A DNA stretch of 26,362 nucleotides from CAZJJK01 sp964546285 (GTDB lineage Bacteria; Spirochaetota; Spirochaetia; Treponematales; Breznakiellaceae). Shown one piece after another: positions 1 to 7,952 of this stretch; the first letter of the stretch is position 1; every line of letters begins with the position of its first letter. The stretch lies in assembly GCA_964546285.1 (NCBI GenBank), contig CAZJJK010000035.1, positions 1 to 26,362 of the forward strand, written 5' to 3'. Below the pieces are notes generated by a model, which worked only from the letters and a program-made list of their open reading frames with translations, was not told where the DNA came from and searched no databases. The position numbers and the translations under genes were made by a program.

Positions 1-684
1 GTTACTTTACGTTTTGTTTTTATATCAGTCCCAATGAAACTGGCCTTCGCCTTGGGTGTCGCCATACTGATGAATCAAAAACTAAGGCTGGTAGCCCTCT
101 ATCGGACGGTGTACTACATCCCGACTCTGCTGGGCGGATCGGTGGCTATCGCGGTGTTGTGGCGCTTATTGTTTGCCGGCGACGGTGTCGTCAATTCTAT
201 TATTCGTCCGCTTTTGGGAGTGGACCCCCCATCATGGATATCCAATCCTCAATACGCTCTGTATACACTGATCCTCTTGGCGGTGTGGCAATTCGGATCG
301 CCTATGATTATTTTTTTGGCGGGATTGAAACAAATACCCCAAGAGTATTATGAGGCGGCCAGCGTGGACGGCGCTAGCAAACTGCGGCAATTCCTGTCCA
401 TCACGCTACCCAGCCTATCTCCTATCATTTTCTTTAATTTCGTGATGCAGATGATCAGCGCCTTTCAATCCTTTACCCAGGCCTACATCGTATCCGGCGG
501 GCAGGGCGGTCCTATCGACTCCACGATGTTCTATAGTCTTTATCTTTACCTTCATGGTTTCGCTTGGTCCCACATGGGTTACGCCGCCGCTATGGCCTGG
601 GTCTTGCTCATTATTATCGCCGGTCTAACAGCCCTCACTTTTAAATTCTCCAAATCTTTAGTCAGTTACGGAACGGGTGAGTAG
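1..684 (+). CDS. CUT1 sugar ABC transporter permease (MalF-like), 5' end outside the window
   Basis: The frame is open from base 1, so the N-terminus is missing; the Met at base 34 is internal, because the residues before it (TLRFVFISVP) continue a typical permease core. What remains is about 227 residues with several hydrophobic segments. The cytoplasmic EAA loop that docks onto the ATPase is visible as EAASVDGASKLRQFLSITLP. The family is the inner-membrane MalF/UgpA-type half of a sugar importer. The stop at 682-684 is followed at once by the partner permease, and a binding protein closes the operon. No ATPase gene is present in the window; CUT1 systems often share one ATPase encoded elsewhere. 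The exact sugar is not readable; the downstream glycosidases suggest an oligosaccharide. Confidence 0.93.
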   Translation, partial: VTLRFVFISVPMKLAFALGVAILMNQKLRLVALYRTVYYIPTLLGGSVAIAVLWRLLFAGDGVVNSIIRPLLGVDPPSWISNPQYALYTLILLAVWQFGSPMIIFLAGLKQIPQEYYEAASVDGASKLRQFLSITLPSLSPIIFFNFVMQMISAFQSFTQAYIVSGGQGGPIDSTMFYSLYLYLHGFAWSHMGYAAAMAWVLLIIIAGLTALTFKFSKSLVSYGTGE

Positions 685-685
685 C

Positions 686-1534
686 ATGAAAAATAAGCAA
701 GAGCGCTTCATGTCCGCGACCATATCCAACCTAATCATTATCATCATTGGTATAGGCATGTTGTACCCCGTGATCTGGCTGATCATGGCCTCCTTTAAGG
801 AGGGGACGCAAATCTTCAGCGACCCCAGCTTATTGCCGGAGCGCTGGACTCTCACTAATTACGTCAAGGGCTGGGCTGGTATTCATATCGTCGGTTTTGG
901 CACCTTTTTCCTTAATTCCTTCATCATCTGCGCCTTATCAATTATCGCCAACGTCGTTTTCTGTTCCGTGACGGCATACGCCTTCGCTCGGCTGCGTTTC
1001 AAAGGCAAAAATTTCTGGTTCGCCATTATGTTGTTGACTATGATGTTGCCCGGCCATGTGACGACTATCCCCCGCTATATCATTTTCCGTTCCTTTGGGT
1101 GGATAAATACCATTTTGCCCTTCGTCATCCCAAAATTATTCGCCACCGACGCCTTTTTCATCTTTCTCCTGGTTCAATTCATCCGCAGTCTGCCCAAGGA
1201 CATGGACGAGTCCGCCTATATGGACGGGTATGGTAAATTCGGCATTTATATAAAGATAATTATGCCCCTTACGGTTCCGGCCCTTATCACGACCGTTTTG
1301 TTCACCTTCTTATGGACCTGGGACGATTTTTTCAATCAGATGCTCTACCTGAATACTCCAGCGAAGTATACGGTCCCCATGGGGCTTAGGCTGTTTTTAG
1401 ATTCCTCTGGTTTATCGTCCTGGGGGCCTATGTTCGCCATGTCGGTATTGTCGCTCGTACCGTCTCTTTTGCTGTTCTTCGCTCTACAAAAGTATTTTGT
1501 TCAGGGCATTTCCACAACGGGAATCAAGGGATGA
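686..1534 (+). CDS. CUT1 sugar ABC transporter permease (MalG-like)
   Basis: This is the second inner-membrane permease of the importer, about 282 residues with six predicted membrane spans. Its EAA loop reads ESAYMDGYGKFGIYIKIIMP, and the C-terminus (KYFVQGISTTGIKG) matches the usual MalG-type ending. An upstream in-frame GTG at 677 overlaps the preceding gene; I prefer ATG 686, one base after the preceding stop, which fits a translationally coupled pair. Together with the preceding permease it should form the heterodimeric channel for the binding protein encoded next. Substrate not determinable from the sequence. Confidence 0.93.
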   Translation: MKNKQERFMSATISNLIIIIIGIGMLYPVIWLIMASFKEGTQIFSDPSLLPERWTLTNYVKGWAGIHIVGFGTFFLNSFIICALSIIANVVFCSVTAYAFARLRFKGKNFWFAIMLLTMMLPGHVTTIPRYIIFRSFGWINTILPFVIPKLFATDAFFIFLLVQFIRSLPKDMDESAYMDGYGKFGIYIKIIMPLTVPALITTVLFTFLWTWDDFFNQMLYLNTPAKYTVPMGLRLFLDSSGLSSWGPMFAMSVLSLVPSLLLFFALQKYFVQGISTTGIKG

Positions 1535-1563
1535 AAATCCCTTACAATAAATGGAGGTTAGAG

Positions 1564-2847
1564 ATGAAGAAACTGTTGTTAGGTTGCTTGGTCTTGCTGA
1601 TGAGCGCGACCATGGTCTTCGCCGCCGCGGAGCAAGAAGCTGGCGCGACTAGCGCCAAAGCCATCCGCTGGTCGTTCTGGGGCAGTGAAGCTCGCATCAA
1701 GAATACTCAGTTGGCCATCGATAAGTTTACCGAAAAGACCGGCATTATCGTTGCGGCCGAACCGGCTCCTAGCCCGGGGGATCACTTCGCAAAATTCGCT
1801 ACCCAATTCGCCGGCGGTAGCGCGGTGGATATCGTTCAGCTCGGCGGCGACTTCTCCAATCTAGGCGTCGGCTTGGATGTTGGGACAGTACTGATGCCCC
1901 TGGATTCTTTCGTGGCCAGCGGTGTGATCGACTTGTCTAAGGTTGACGCGGCCGCTGTCGCCGCTGGTACGGTGGCTGGGAAACTTTATGCCCTTCCGCT
2001 CGCCGCTAATATGCCTGGTATCCTCTACAACAAGTCGTTGCTGGAGCGGGTCGGCGCGCCGTTGCCAAAGGTGTCCATGAACTGGGCCGAATTCAGCGCT
2101 TGGCTGGCCGCTGTTAAGATAAAGCTGCCGGCGGGCGTGTACCCTATAGCCGATAACAGCTCCAATCAGGATCAGTCCTTCTTCTTCGGTTATTGGATGC
2201 GCCAAAACGGTACCCCGATGTGGGACGGCACCAAGTCTAATGTCACCGCCGCCGACGCCAAGGCTTATTTTGATCTATGGGCTGGCCTGCGCGCCACCGG
2301 CATGATCCCGGACGCTCAAACTGCCGGAACCTACGCCGAGACCAACGAATCCACCTCGTCGCTGATCGCCGGAAAGGTTGCCGCCTGCGTTATCTGGTCC
2401 AACCAGCTCTTGAACTACCAGAACGCGACCAAGGACACACTTGACCTGATCGAATTCCCGAACGCCGTAGCCAGTAAGGCGCTTTGGGGTCAGATGAGCC
2501 AGATGATGGCCATCAGCAAAAACTCCAAGAACGGTGAAGCGGCCGCTAAATTCGTCAGCTACCGAGTCAACGATCCTGGAGTATGGAAGATCATGGGCGC
2601 CGATCCAGGCAACCCTGTCAACTCGGAAGGCCGTGCTGTTGTCGCTACGACTGATATCGCGAAAAAAGTCGCCGCGTACATAGACGTAGCCGGTCAACAC
2701 GCTTCCGCCCGGGATCCCAATATGCCGAATGATTCCCAATGGAACAACCGGTTATACACCATCGCGCAGCGAGTGGCTTTTGGTCAGATAACGACCGCCC
2801 AAGCCGGTCAGCAAGTGGTGGACCTGATCGCGGAGCTGACCCGCTAG
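1564..2847 (+). CDS. Extracellular sugar-binding protein, ABC family 1
   Basis: This is the periplasmic solute-binding protein of the upstream permease pair, about 427 residues. I chose ATG 1564 over ATG 1531 because a GGAGG at 1553-1557 lies at good spacing and the protein then begins directly with a signal peptide (MKKLLLGCLVLLMSATMVFA). Cleavage after VFA by signal peptidase I looks likely; the only early Cys (residue 8) is too near the N-terminus for a normal lipobox. The mature start (AIRWSFWGSEARI) and the later stretch KNGEAAAKFVSYRVND are typical of family 1 sugar-binding proteins. It is the last gene of its operon: a strong terminator follows within 80 bases. Its codons are more C-ending than those of later genes, which may reflect high expression. 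Confidence 0.92.
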   Translation: MKKLLLGCLVLLMSATMVFAAAEQEAGATSAKAIRWSFWGSEARIKNTQLAIDKFTEKTGIIVAAEPAPSPGDHFAKFATQFAGGSAVDIVQLGGDFSNLGVGLDVGTVLMPLDSFVASGVIDLSKVDAAAVAAGTVAGKLYALPLAANMPGILYNKSLLERVGAPLPKVSMNWAEFSAWLAAVKIKLPAGVYPIADNSSNQDQSFFFGYWMRQNGTPMWDGTKSNVTAADAKAYFDLWAGLRATGMIPDAQTAGTYAETNESTSSLIAGKVAACVIWSNQLLNYQNATKDTLDLIEFPNAVASKALWGQMSQMMAISKNSKNGEAAAKFVSYRVNDPGVWKIMGADPGNPVNSEGRAVVATTDIAKKVAAYIDVAGQHASARDPNMPNDSQWNNRLYTIAQRVAFGQITTAQAGQQVVDLIAELTR

Positions 2848-2888
2848 TACAGCGGCTGAGTGTTTAGAAAAAAAAGCGGTAATTAACG

Positions 2889-2927
2889 AGGGCCCTCCCA
2901 GCTTTTAGCCGGGAGGGCCCTTTTTTT
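2889..2927 (+). terminator. Strong intrinsic terminator after the sugar ABC operon
   Basis: A perfect 11-bp GC-rich inverted repeat (2889-2899 with 2911-2921) encloses an 11-base loop and runs into a tract of seven T (2921-2927). It separates the ABC operon from the next binding-protein gene. Confidence 0.95.
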
Positions 2928-2975
2928 GTACGCGCCCGTTGTTGCCAAAGCGCGTGAATTGGAATAGCCTTGTTC

Positions 2976-2987
2976 GTAAATGTTTAC
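2976..2987. promoter_or_regulatory. Palindromic operator candidate (cre/LacI-like) before the second binding protein
   Basis: GTAAATGTTTAC is a 12-base palindrome in arms (GTAAA/TTTAC), 17 bases upstream of the ATG at 3005. It resembles LacI/CcpA-type operators (general form TGTAAACGTTTACA), with TG in place of the central CG. A weak promoter, TTGCCA (2942-2947), 17 bases, TAGCCT (2965-2970), would place it at the start of transcription. Which protein binds is unknown; the AraC-type regulator downstream is another candidate. Confidence 0.4.
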
Positions 2988-3004
2988 ACTGAAGCGAGGG
3001 GCCG

Positions 3005-4666
3005 ATGAAACACGCGAGCGCGATAGTGATTTTTTTAGCGCTGTCGTTCCGCCTATTCGCCGGCGGCCATTCAGACATAAACGCTGATGATACCACGGCG
3101 CGTATGCCGACGGCGCCGGGTGAACTTCCCATCGTTGATACACCGATAACGCTAAGCGCCTTCGCCCCAAGTATCGGTATTATAGCCGATTTTTCCACCA
3201 ACGCTTTATATAAATGGGTAGAAGAAACAACTGGCGTTCATATTCAATGGATAGAATCCAGTAAGGTTGACGCTAAAAATAAATTATCGGCTATGCTCGC
3301 TTCCGGCGAATATCCGGATATTATCTTTGGCGCTTCAGGTTCCGGTTTAGCCGTTCAGGATATCTATCGTTATGGTAAGCAGGGCATTTTTATCTCCATG
3401 AATGAATTGATTAAAAAGTACGCTTTCCATATCGATGAGTTTTTTGAAGCCGAACCAGACTTTAAGGCGGTGATAACCAGTCCTGACGGTAATATTTATG
3501 GTCTGCCCGCCGTAATTACTGACGACTATCATATGACAATGCGTCAAAAATTTTGGATAAATAAGAGCTGGCTTGAAAAACTTGGGCTCGCTATGCCGAC
3601 AAATACCGATGAATTCTATAAAACGATGAAAGCTTTTAAGGAAAGGGATCCAAATGGCAATGGTTTAGCCGATGAAATCCCAATGACCGGGGCAAAACGC
3701 CACTTGGAAGATCTGGCGTTGTGGATTATGAACGCTTTTGTTCCCGCCGGCGGTCAGGATGATTCCGGAGACGCCTTCCTTAATTGTTATGAGTTTATCG
3801 TTGACGGGAAGGTGTTTTTCAGTGCCGATAAAGAAGCGTTTAAGTCTGGCCTTATCTATCTTCATAAACTATACGAGGAAGGTCTTTTTAATGTCTCCTC
3901 TTTGACACAGGATCGCGCTCAGATTAAACCCCTGATAGAGGATGGCATAAACCGTGTCGGCGGCGTCGCTTCTCATCATCCAGGGAATTTCGCGAGCCTA
4001 ACCGATGACTTAAGCAAGCCCTTCCACGACTACGCCGCGCTCCCGCCGCTTCAGGGGCCAGACGGCGCCCGTAATACGCCATGGTTTATTGACGCGGTTA
4101 TCAGACCGGGAGAATTTGTCATTACCAACCGTTGCGAATACCCTGAAGTGGCTTTTCGCTGGGCTGATCAATTCTATAGCTTGGAAACCATGCTTAACGA
4201 CAAGGGCGTGGAGGGTGTTCATTGGGCTAAGCTGAGTTCTGAAGAAAAGCTGGCGGATTTCAACGGGAATCCGGCCAAATATAAATATCTTAATCCGCTT
4301 ACGCCGGAAGATAACGCGCAAATCAATATGGGGCCGGGGTGGACACGCGATTTAAAATACGAATTCGCCGTTTCATCGGATTTTTCATACGAGCAGCTCT
4401 TGTTTGACGCGACAAAACTGTATGACCCCTATAAAGTTAAGCGCTACCCTTACGGGACGGTTATCATAGCCGACGCGGTGTTCAGCGAATTCAACGATCT
4501 TAGGCGGGTCATCCATACCTATGTCGCGGAAGCAACCGATCGCTTTATTATAGGCGATATGGATATAGATGAATATTGGCCCGCTTATATAAAGCAGTTG
4601 GATAGAATAGGCTTAGCTCGCTTTCTCTGGATTTTAGAAGACAGTTTATTGTCAAACGCGAGTTAA
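3005..4666 (+). CDS. LipO/YtcQ-like extracellular solute-binding protein
   Basis: A secreted binding protein of 553 residues, longer than the binding protein upstream, as expected for the LipO/YtcQ branch known from Paenibacillus and gut treponemes. The signal peptide ends around LFAGG with no lipobox Cys. Family features visible are the early WVEETTGVHIQW, SGEYPDIIFG, and the loop RDPNGNGLADEIPM, whose Asp/Asn spacing resembles a calcium site. A GAGGGG at 2996-3001 precedes the ATG closely. It has no adjacent LplB/YtcP-type permeases; instead the next gene, 17 bases on, is a membrane-anchored AraC regulator. It may deliver ligand to the upstream permeases, to unlinked permeases, or to the regulator's outer domain. 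Its distance from a CUT1 set that already has a binding protein favours the last two. Confidence 0.9.
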   Translation: MKHASAIVIFLALSFRLFAGGHSDINADDTTARMPTAPGELPIVDTPITLSAFAPSIGIIADFSTNALYKWVEETTGVHIQWIESSKVDAKNKLSAMLASGEYPDIIFGASGSGLAVQDIYRYGKQGIFISMNELIKKYAFHIDEFFEAEPDFKAVITSPDGNIYGLPAVITDDYHMTMRQKFWINKSWLEKLGLAMPTNTDEFYKTMKAFKERDPNGNGLADEIPMTGAKRHLEDLALWIMNAFVPAGGQDDSGDAFLNCYEFIVDGKVFFSADKEAFKSGLIYLHKLYEEGLFNVSSLTQDRAQIKPLIEDGINRVGGVASHHPGNFASLTDDLSKPFHDYAALPPLQGPDGARNTPWFIDAVIRPGEFVITNRCEYPEVAFRWADQFYSLETMLNDKGVEGVHWAKLSSEEKLADFNGNPAKYKYLNPLTPEDNAQINMGPGWTRDLKYEFAVSSDFSYEQLLFDATKLYDPYKVKRYPYGTVIIADAVFSEFNDLRRVIHTYVAEATDRFIIGDMDIDEYWPAYIKQLDRIGLARFLWILEDSLLSNAS

Positions 4667-4683
4667 AGCGTGAAGGGAAACGC

Positions 4684-6945
4684 ATGAAATCAAACACCGC
4701 GGCGCGGCGGCTGCTTGCCCGTTTCGTTGTTACTAATTTGTTGATTCTGGCTCCTCCTTTTCTTGTCTCTATGGCGTATTACGCCGTTTCCTTGCGCGTT
4801 ATTAGAGAAAACATGGACGCTGTCGCTTCCGCCCAGCTCGCTTCAAGCGTAGCCTCCGTTGATAGAAAAATATCGGATCTGAATACGCTGATGGATCGCT
4901 TATCCACGGATTATGAGTTGATCCGTTTTTTAAATGAAGATAAAACTATAAATGATATAGCATTATATGATAGCCGGCGCGTGTCTGAGAAACTTTCTTC
5001 CCTTGTGCTCGGCGGAGAAGTGGTCAGTCGTTGTTTTGTCTATTTAACGAATAGCGATATGGTAATTCATGACAGCGGGTGGGCGAGTTTTGATAGTTTT
5101 TATGGGCCCTTGTTTGAGGTGTCCGGTTTGTCCGGTATGGAATGGAAGAACTTAATGTTCGGTGTTAAGAACGCGTTTACTCTCCTGTCTGGGCATCAAG
5201 TCTTGGTGGATGGAAAGAGCGGGGAGGCGCATTTTTTAATAAGAACTATCGGGTATGGACCGTACCGCAGGGGGTTTATAGTTAGCGTTATCGATCAAGA
5301 AGCCTTGGGTCGCCGTTTAGCGAAATTACCGGAATTATTTGGCGGATCGGTATTGGCGTTGGACGCGGATGGGGGGCTTATTGCCTATAGCGGCGAGGCT
5401 TTGTCATTAAGTGATATAGCTAGTCTGTCGGTCGCCGCCTCTGATACGGAATCGATAGTTTTAGGGAATATCAGGTATAGAGTGTACCGTTTGGGATCTC
5501 CTGGCAACGATTGGACCTATATTGCCCTGGCTGAGGAAAGGACCTTAGCGGCGGATCTAATCCGGGTTCAAACGATAGCTTATTTTTTGTTTGGCGCTGG
5601 GGTTCTACTCAGTTTGATCGCTTCTATCCTGGCCGCTTTCTCAAACCGTCGGCCTATCACGCCGCTTTTTGAGCTTATCGCCAATCCCCAACCATCAAGC
5701 GGCGGCCGCGGTCCCGGTATATATGAATTAGTGGAGAGCGCGATACTCCGCCTAACCGATGACAATAAACAACTGGCTAATCAAGTGCGTGATGCCGAGG
5801 AAATAGCCCATCTTTATTTCTTTCAAACCTTATTGCGCGGCGACTATCGGGATCGCTCTCGTTTCGTGGAGGATAGACGGAAGTTGGGCGTCGCGCTGTC
5901 TGAGTCCCCTTATTACGTGCTTGTGTGCCGTTTATCCTCATTCGCGTCGGTTTTGGGTGAGCAAGAGCGCCATCAAGCGTCGGACGCATTGCTTCGAGCC
6001 GCCAGCGCGCACGCCGCCACAGACGAACATGCCGCTTTATTCGCGCCTGGAGAGCTTGTTTTGGTTAAGCGTTTGATTGAAACCGATAGATTTCGAGAAG
6101 AAGCCGGTTCCCTTGTCGCATCGTTGCGGACGCAGGCCGATCCCCGTTTTCGCGGCAGCCTGTTATTCGGTGTTGGCCGATCAGTCGCGGATCCTTTTTT
6201 ATTGTCGCGTTCATACGATGAAGCGATAAGCGCTTTAGCGAAAAGCGCTGGAGGACCTGAATCGTTATCTATTTACGCGGATACGCCTACAGCTGAAAAC
6301 TCTTACCATTATCCTTTCGATATAGAAGAATCTTTAGTTAGAGCGCTTAGGGCCGCGAATACGCATCTATTGGAGTCTTTATTAGCTGATCTGAAAACGG
6401 CCAATTTTATATCGCGCTCCTTAGCGCTTACCGAAGCGCGCAATTTTCTGGCCGCTCTTAGGGAAACCGCTTGGCGATTGATCTCTGAGGCGCCTGATCC
6501 TTCTGACCATCTTGTTATGCTTGTTAAGAATTTGGACAGCCAGGACCAGTCAAGCCCGATAGAGCGCTTTGCCATTTTAGAAAATATCTTTCGCTCCATA
6601 GTCGCTGAGAGGGAAAAGGGAAAACGTAGCCACAAGGATGAACTTGGCCAAGCTATCACGCGGTATATCAATGAAAACTACGCCGATCACAACTTAGGCT
6701 TAACGCTTATCGCCGATGAATTCGGCATATCGGAAAGCTATCTGTCCTCGTTCTACAAAGAACAAAGCGGGGAATGCTTGTCAGAGCGTTTGTCGCGGGT
6801 GCGCTTATCCGCCGCGGCGAAACGGCTGAAAGAAAGCCGAGCTTCAGTTGATGTTATCGCCCGGCATTGCGGCTATACCAACGCCGCCAGCTTTCGCCGC
6901 GCATTTAAACGGGTTTATGGCGTATCGCCTTCCGACTATAGATAG
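4684..6945 (+). CDS. Membrane-anchored AraC-family transcriptional regulator
   Basis: A 753-residue one-component sensor-regulator. Membrane span 1 lies at about residues 14-36, followed by an extracytoplasmic region of about 260 residues (with VDRKISDLNTLMDRLSTDYE, like the ligand domains of this class), then span 2 at about 299-320. A cytoplasmic linker follows, and a C-terminal AraC double helix-turn-helix at about 653-753: LTLIADEFGISESYLSSFYK is the first HTH and VDVIARHCGYTNAASFRRAF the second, ending in the usual YGVSPSDYR. No histidine kinase or receiver domain is seen, so the outside signal should pass directly to DNA. A purine-rich GAAGGGA sits before ATG 4684. The likely role is induction of the surrounding binding-protein and glycosidase genes. 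Confidence 0.93.
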   Translation: MKSNTAARRLLARFVVTNLLILAPPFLVSMAYYAVSLRVIRENMDAVASAQLASSVASVDRKISDLNTLMDRLSTDYELIRFLNEDKTINDIALYDSRRVSEKLSSLVLGGEVVSRCFVYLTNSDMVIHDSGWASFDSFYGPLFEVSGLSGMEWKNLMFGVKNAFTLLSGHQVLVDGKSGEAHFLIRTIGYGPYRRGFIVSVIDQEALGRRLAKLPELFGGSVLALDADGGLIAYSGEALSLSDIASLSVAASDTESIVLGNIRYRVYRLGSPGNDWTYIALAEERTLAADLIRVQTIAYFLFGAGVLLSLIASILAAFSNRRPITPLFELIANPQPSSGGRGPGIYELVESAILRLTDDNKQLANQVRDAEEIAHLYFFQTLLRGDYRDRSRFVEDRRKLGVALSESPYYVLVCRLSSFASVLGEQERHQASDALLRAASAHAATDEHAALFAPGELVLVKRLIETDRFREEAGSLVASLRTQADPRFRGSLLFGVGRSVADPFLLSRSYDEAISALAKSAGGPESLSIYADTPTAENSYHYPFDIEESLVRALRAANTHLLESLLADLKTANFISRSLALTEARNFLAALRETAWRLISEAPDPSDHLVMLVKNLDSQDQSSPIERFAILENIFRSIVAEREKGKRSHKDELGQAITRYINENYADHNLGLTLIADEFGISESYLSSFYKEQSGECLSERLSRVRLSAAAKRLKESRASVDVIARHCGYTNAASFRRAFKRVYGVSPSDYR

Positions 6946-6953
6946 GAAGCGTC

Positions 6954-6978
6954 GGTTAAAACGGGGACCGTTTAATCC
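6954..6978 (+). other. Short hairpin in the gap before the GH43 gene
   Basis: Positions 6954-6978 can fold with AAACGG/CCGTTT around a 3-base loop, extended past one bulge by GGTT/AATCC-type pairing. There is no T tract, so it is not a normal intrinsic terminator. It may be an mRNA-stability or attenuation structure between the regulator and the glycosidase genes. The rest of the gap (6946-7052) shows no convincing promoter. Confidence 0.3.
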
Positions 6979-7052
6979 GGCCAAGCGATAAAGGCGCTGG
7001 AGCTTCATACTTAGTTGGGATGCTTTTATGGGAAGCTTAAGGAGTGGGCTTT

Positions 7053-7952
7053 ATGAAGAGTTCTGACATAAGAATGCGTGATCCTTATGTGTTGGCAAGA
7101 CCGGCGGAAGGAAAAATGTACCTATTCGGCACCACTGATCCCGATCCTTGGCGGGGCCTTGGGCTTGGTTTTGACGCCTATGTCGGCGATGATGGCGAGA
7201 ACTGGGAAGGCCCCTATCCGGCTTTCCGTCCGCCTGAAGGTTTTTGGGCTGACCGAAATTTCTGGGCGCCGGAAGCTCATGAATACCGAGGCGCTTTTTA
7301 TTTGTTCGCGAGCTTCAAGGCTGAAGGGCATCGGCGCGCGACGCAAATCCTGCGATCCGATAGACCGCTCGGTCCCTACACCCCGCATTCAGAAGGGCCG
7401 GTAACGCCTCCTGATTGGGAATGTTTAGATGGCACTTTGTATGTTGATGAGAAGGGATGGCCATGGTTGGTGTTTTGTCATGAATGGGTACAAACGATTG
7501 ATGGGGAAATACACGCGCTACGTTTGTCCGAGGACCTGAAAAAGACTATAGGCGATCCAAAGTTGTTGTTTAAGGCCTCTGAGGCCCCGTGGACCCGCGC
7601 TATCAAGCGGCGTGACGGTTCCCTTAATCCGGCGATGCGCGTTACCGACGGCCCCTTTGTTTATCGTTGCGTCGATAAAACCCTATTGTTGCTTTGGTCC
7701 AGTTTTTCGGACACTGGCTACGCGCTTGGCGCGGCGCGGTCGCGAAGCGGCGATATTTTTGGGCCTTGGGATCAGGAAGCTACGCCTATTCTGGATTCCG
7801 ATGGCGGTCACGGTATGCTTTACACCGATTTTTCTGGGCGTTTATGGCTTAGTTACCATTCGCCGAACGCTACTCCGGAGGAGCGCGTTAGACGTCTTCA
7901 GCTTGTGGAGAGTAGTGGAAGCTTGCGCTTGAAGAAGGGAGAAAGCGTTTGA
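7053..7952 (+). CDS. Glycoside hydrolase family 43 (arabinofuranosidase/xylosidase type)
   Basis: A 299-residue five-bladed beta-propeller glycosidase, the usual single-domain GH43 size. The catalytic triad is in place: base Asp10 in RDPYVL, pKa-tuning Asp126 in ECLDGTLY, and acid Glu152 in DGEIHAL. FWAPEAH and the late GGHGMLYTDFSGRLW also match the family. I chose ATG 7053 because AAGGAG at 7039-7044 lies 8 bases upstream; the GTG at 7044 overlaps that site. There is no signal peptide, so it should act in the cytoplasm on imported oligosaccharides, releasing arabinose or xylose from plant hemicellulose or pectin side chains; which one cannot be told. Its stop overlaps the next gene's start. 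Confidence 0.92.
   Translation: MKSSDIRMRDPYVLARPAEGKMYLFGTTDPDPWRGLGLGFDAYVGDDGENWEGPYPAFRPPEGFWADRNFWAPEAHEYRGAFYLFASFKAEGHRRATQILRSDRPLGPYTPHSEGPVTPPDWECLDGTLYVDEKGWPWLVFCHEWVQTIDGEIHALRLSEDLKKTIGDPKLLFKASEAPWTRAIKRRDGSLNPAMRVTDGPFVYRCVDKTLLLLWSSFSDTGYALGAARSRSGDIFGPWDQEATPILDSDGGHGMLYTDFSGRLWLSYHSPNATPEERVRRLQLVESSGSLRLKKGESV

Noticed and set aside
1531..1563. Upstream ATG for the first binding protein, overlapping the permease stop (ATGA)
   Set aside because: It would put charged residues before the signal peptide; ATG 1564 has GGAGG at proper spacing and gives a standard signal peptide.
7078..7932. Plus-strand alternative frames inside the GH43 gene
   Set aside because: The GH43 frame has the full catalytic triad and a good ribosome site; the others are shadows.
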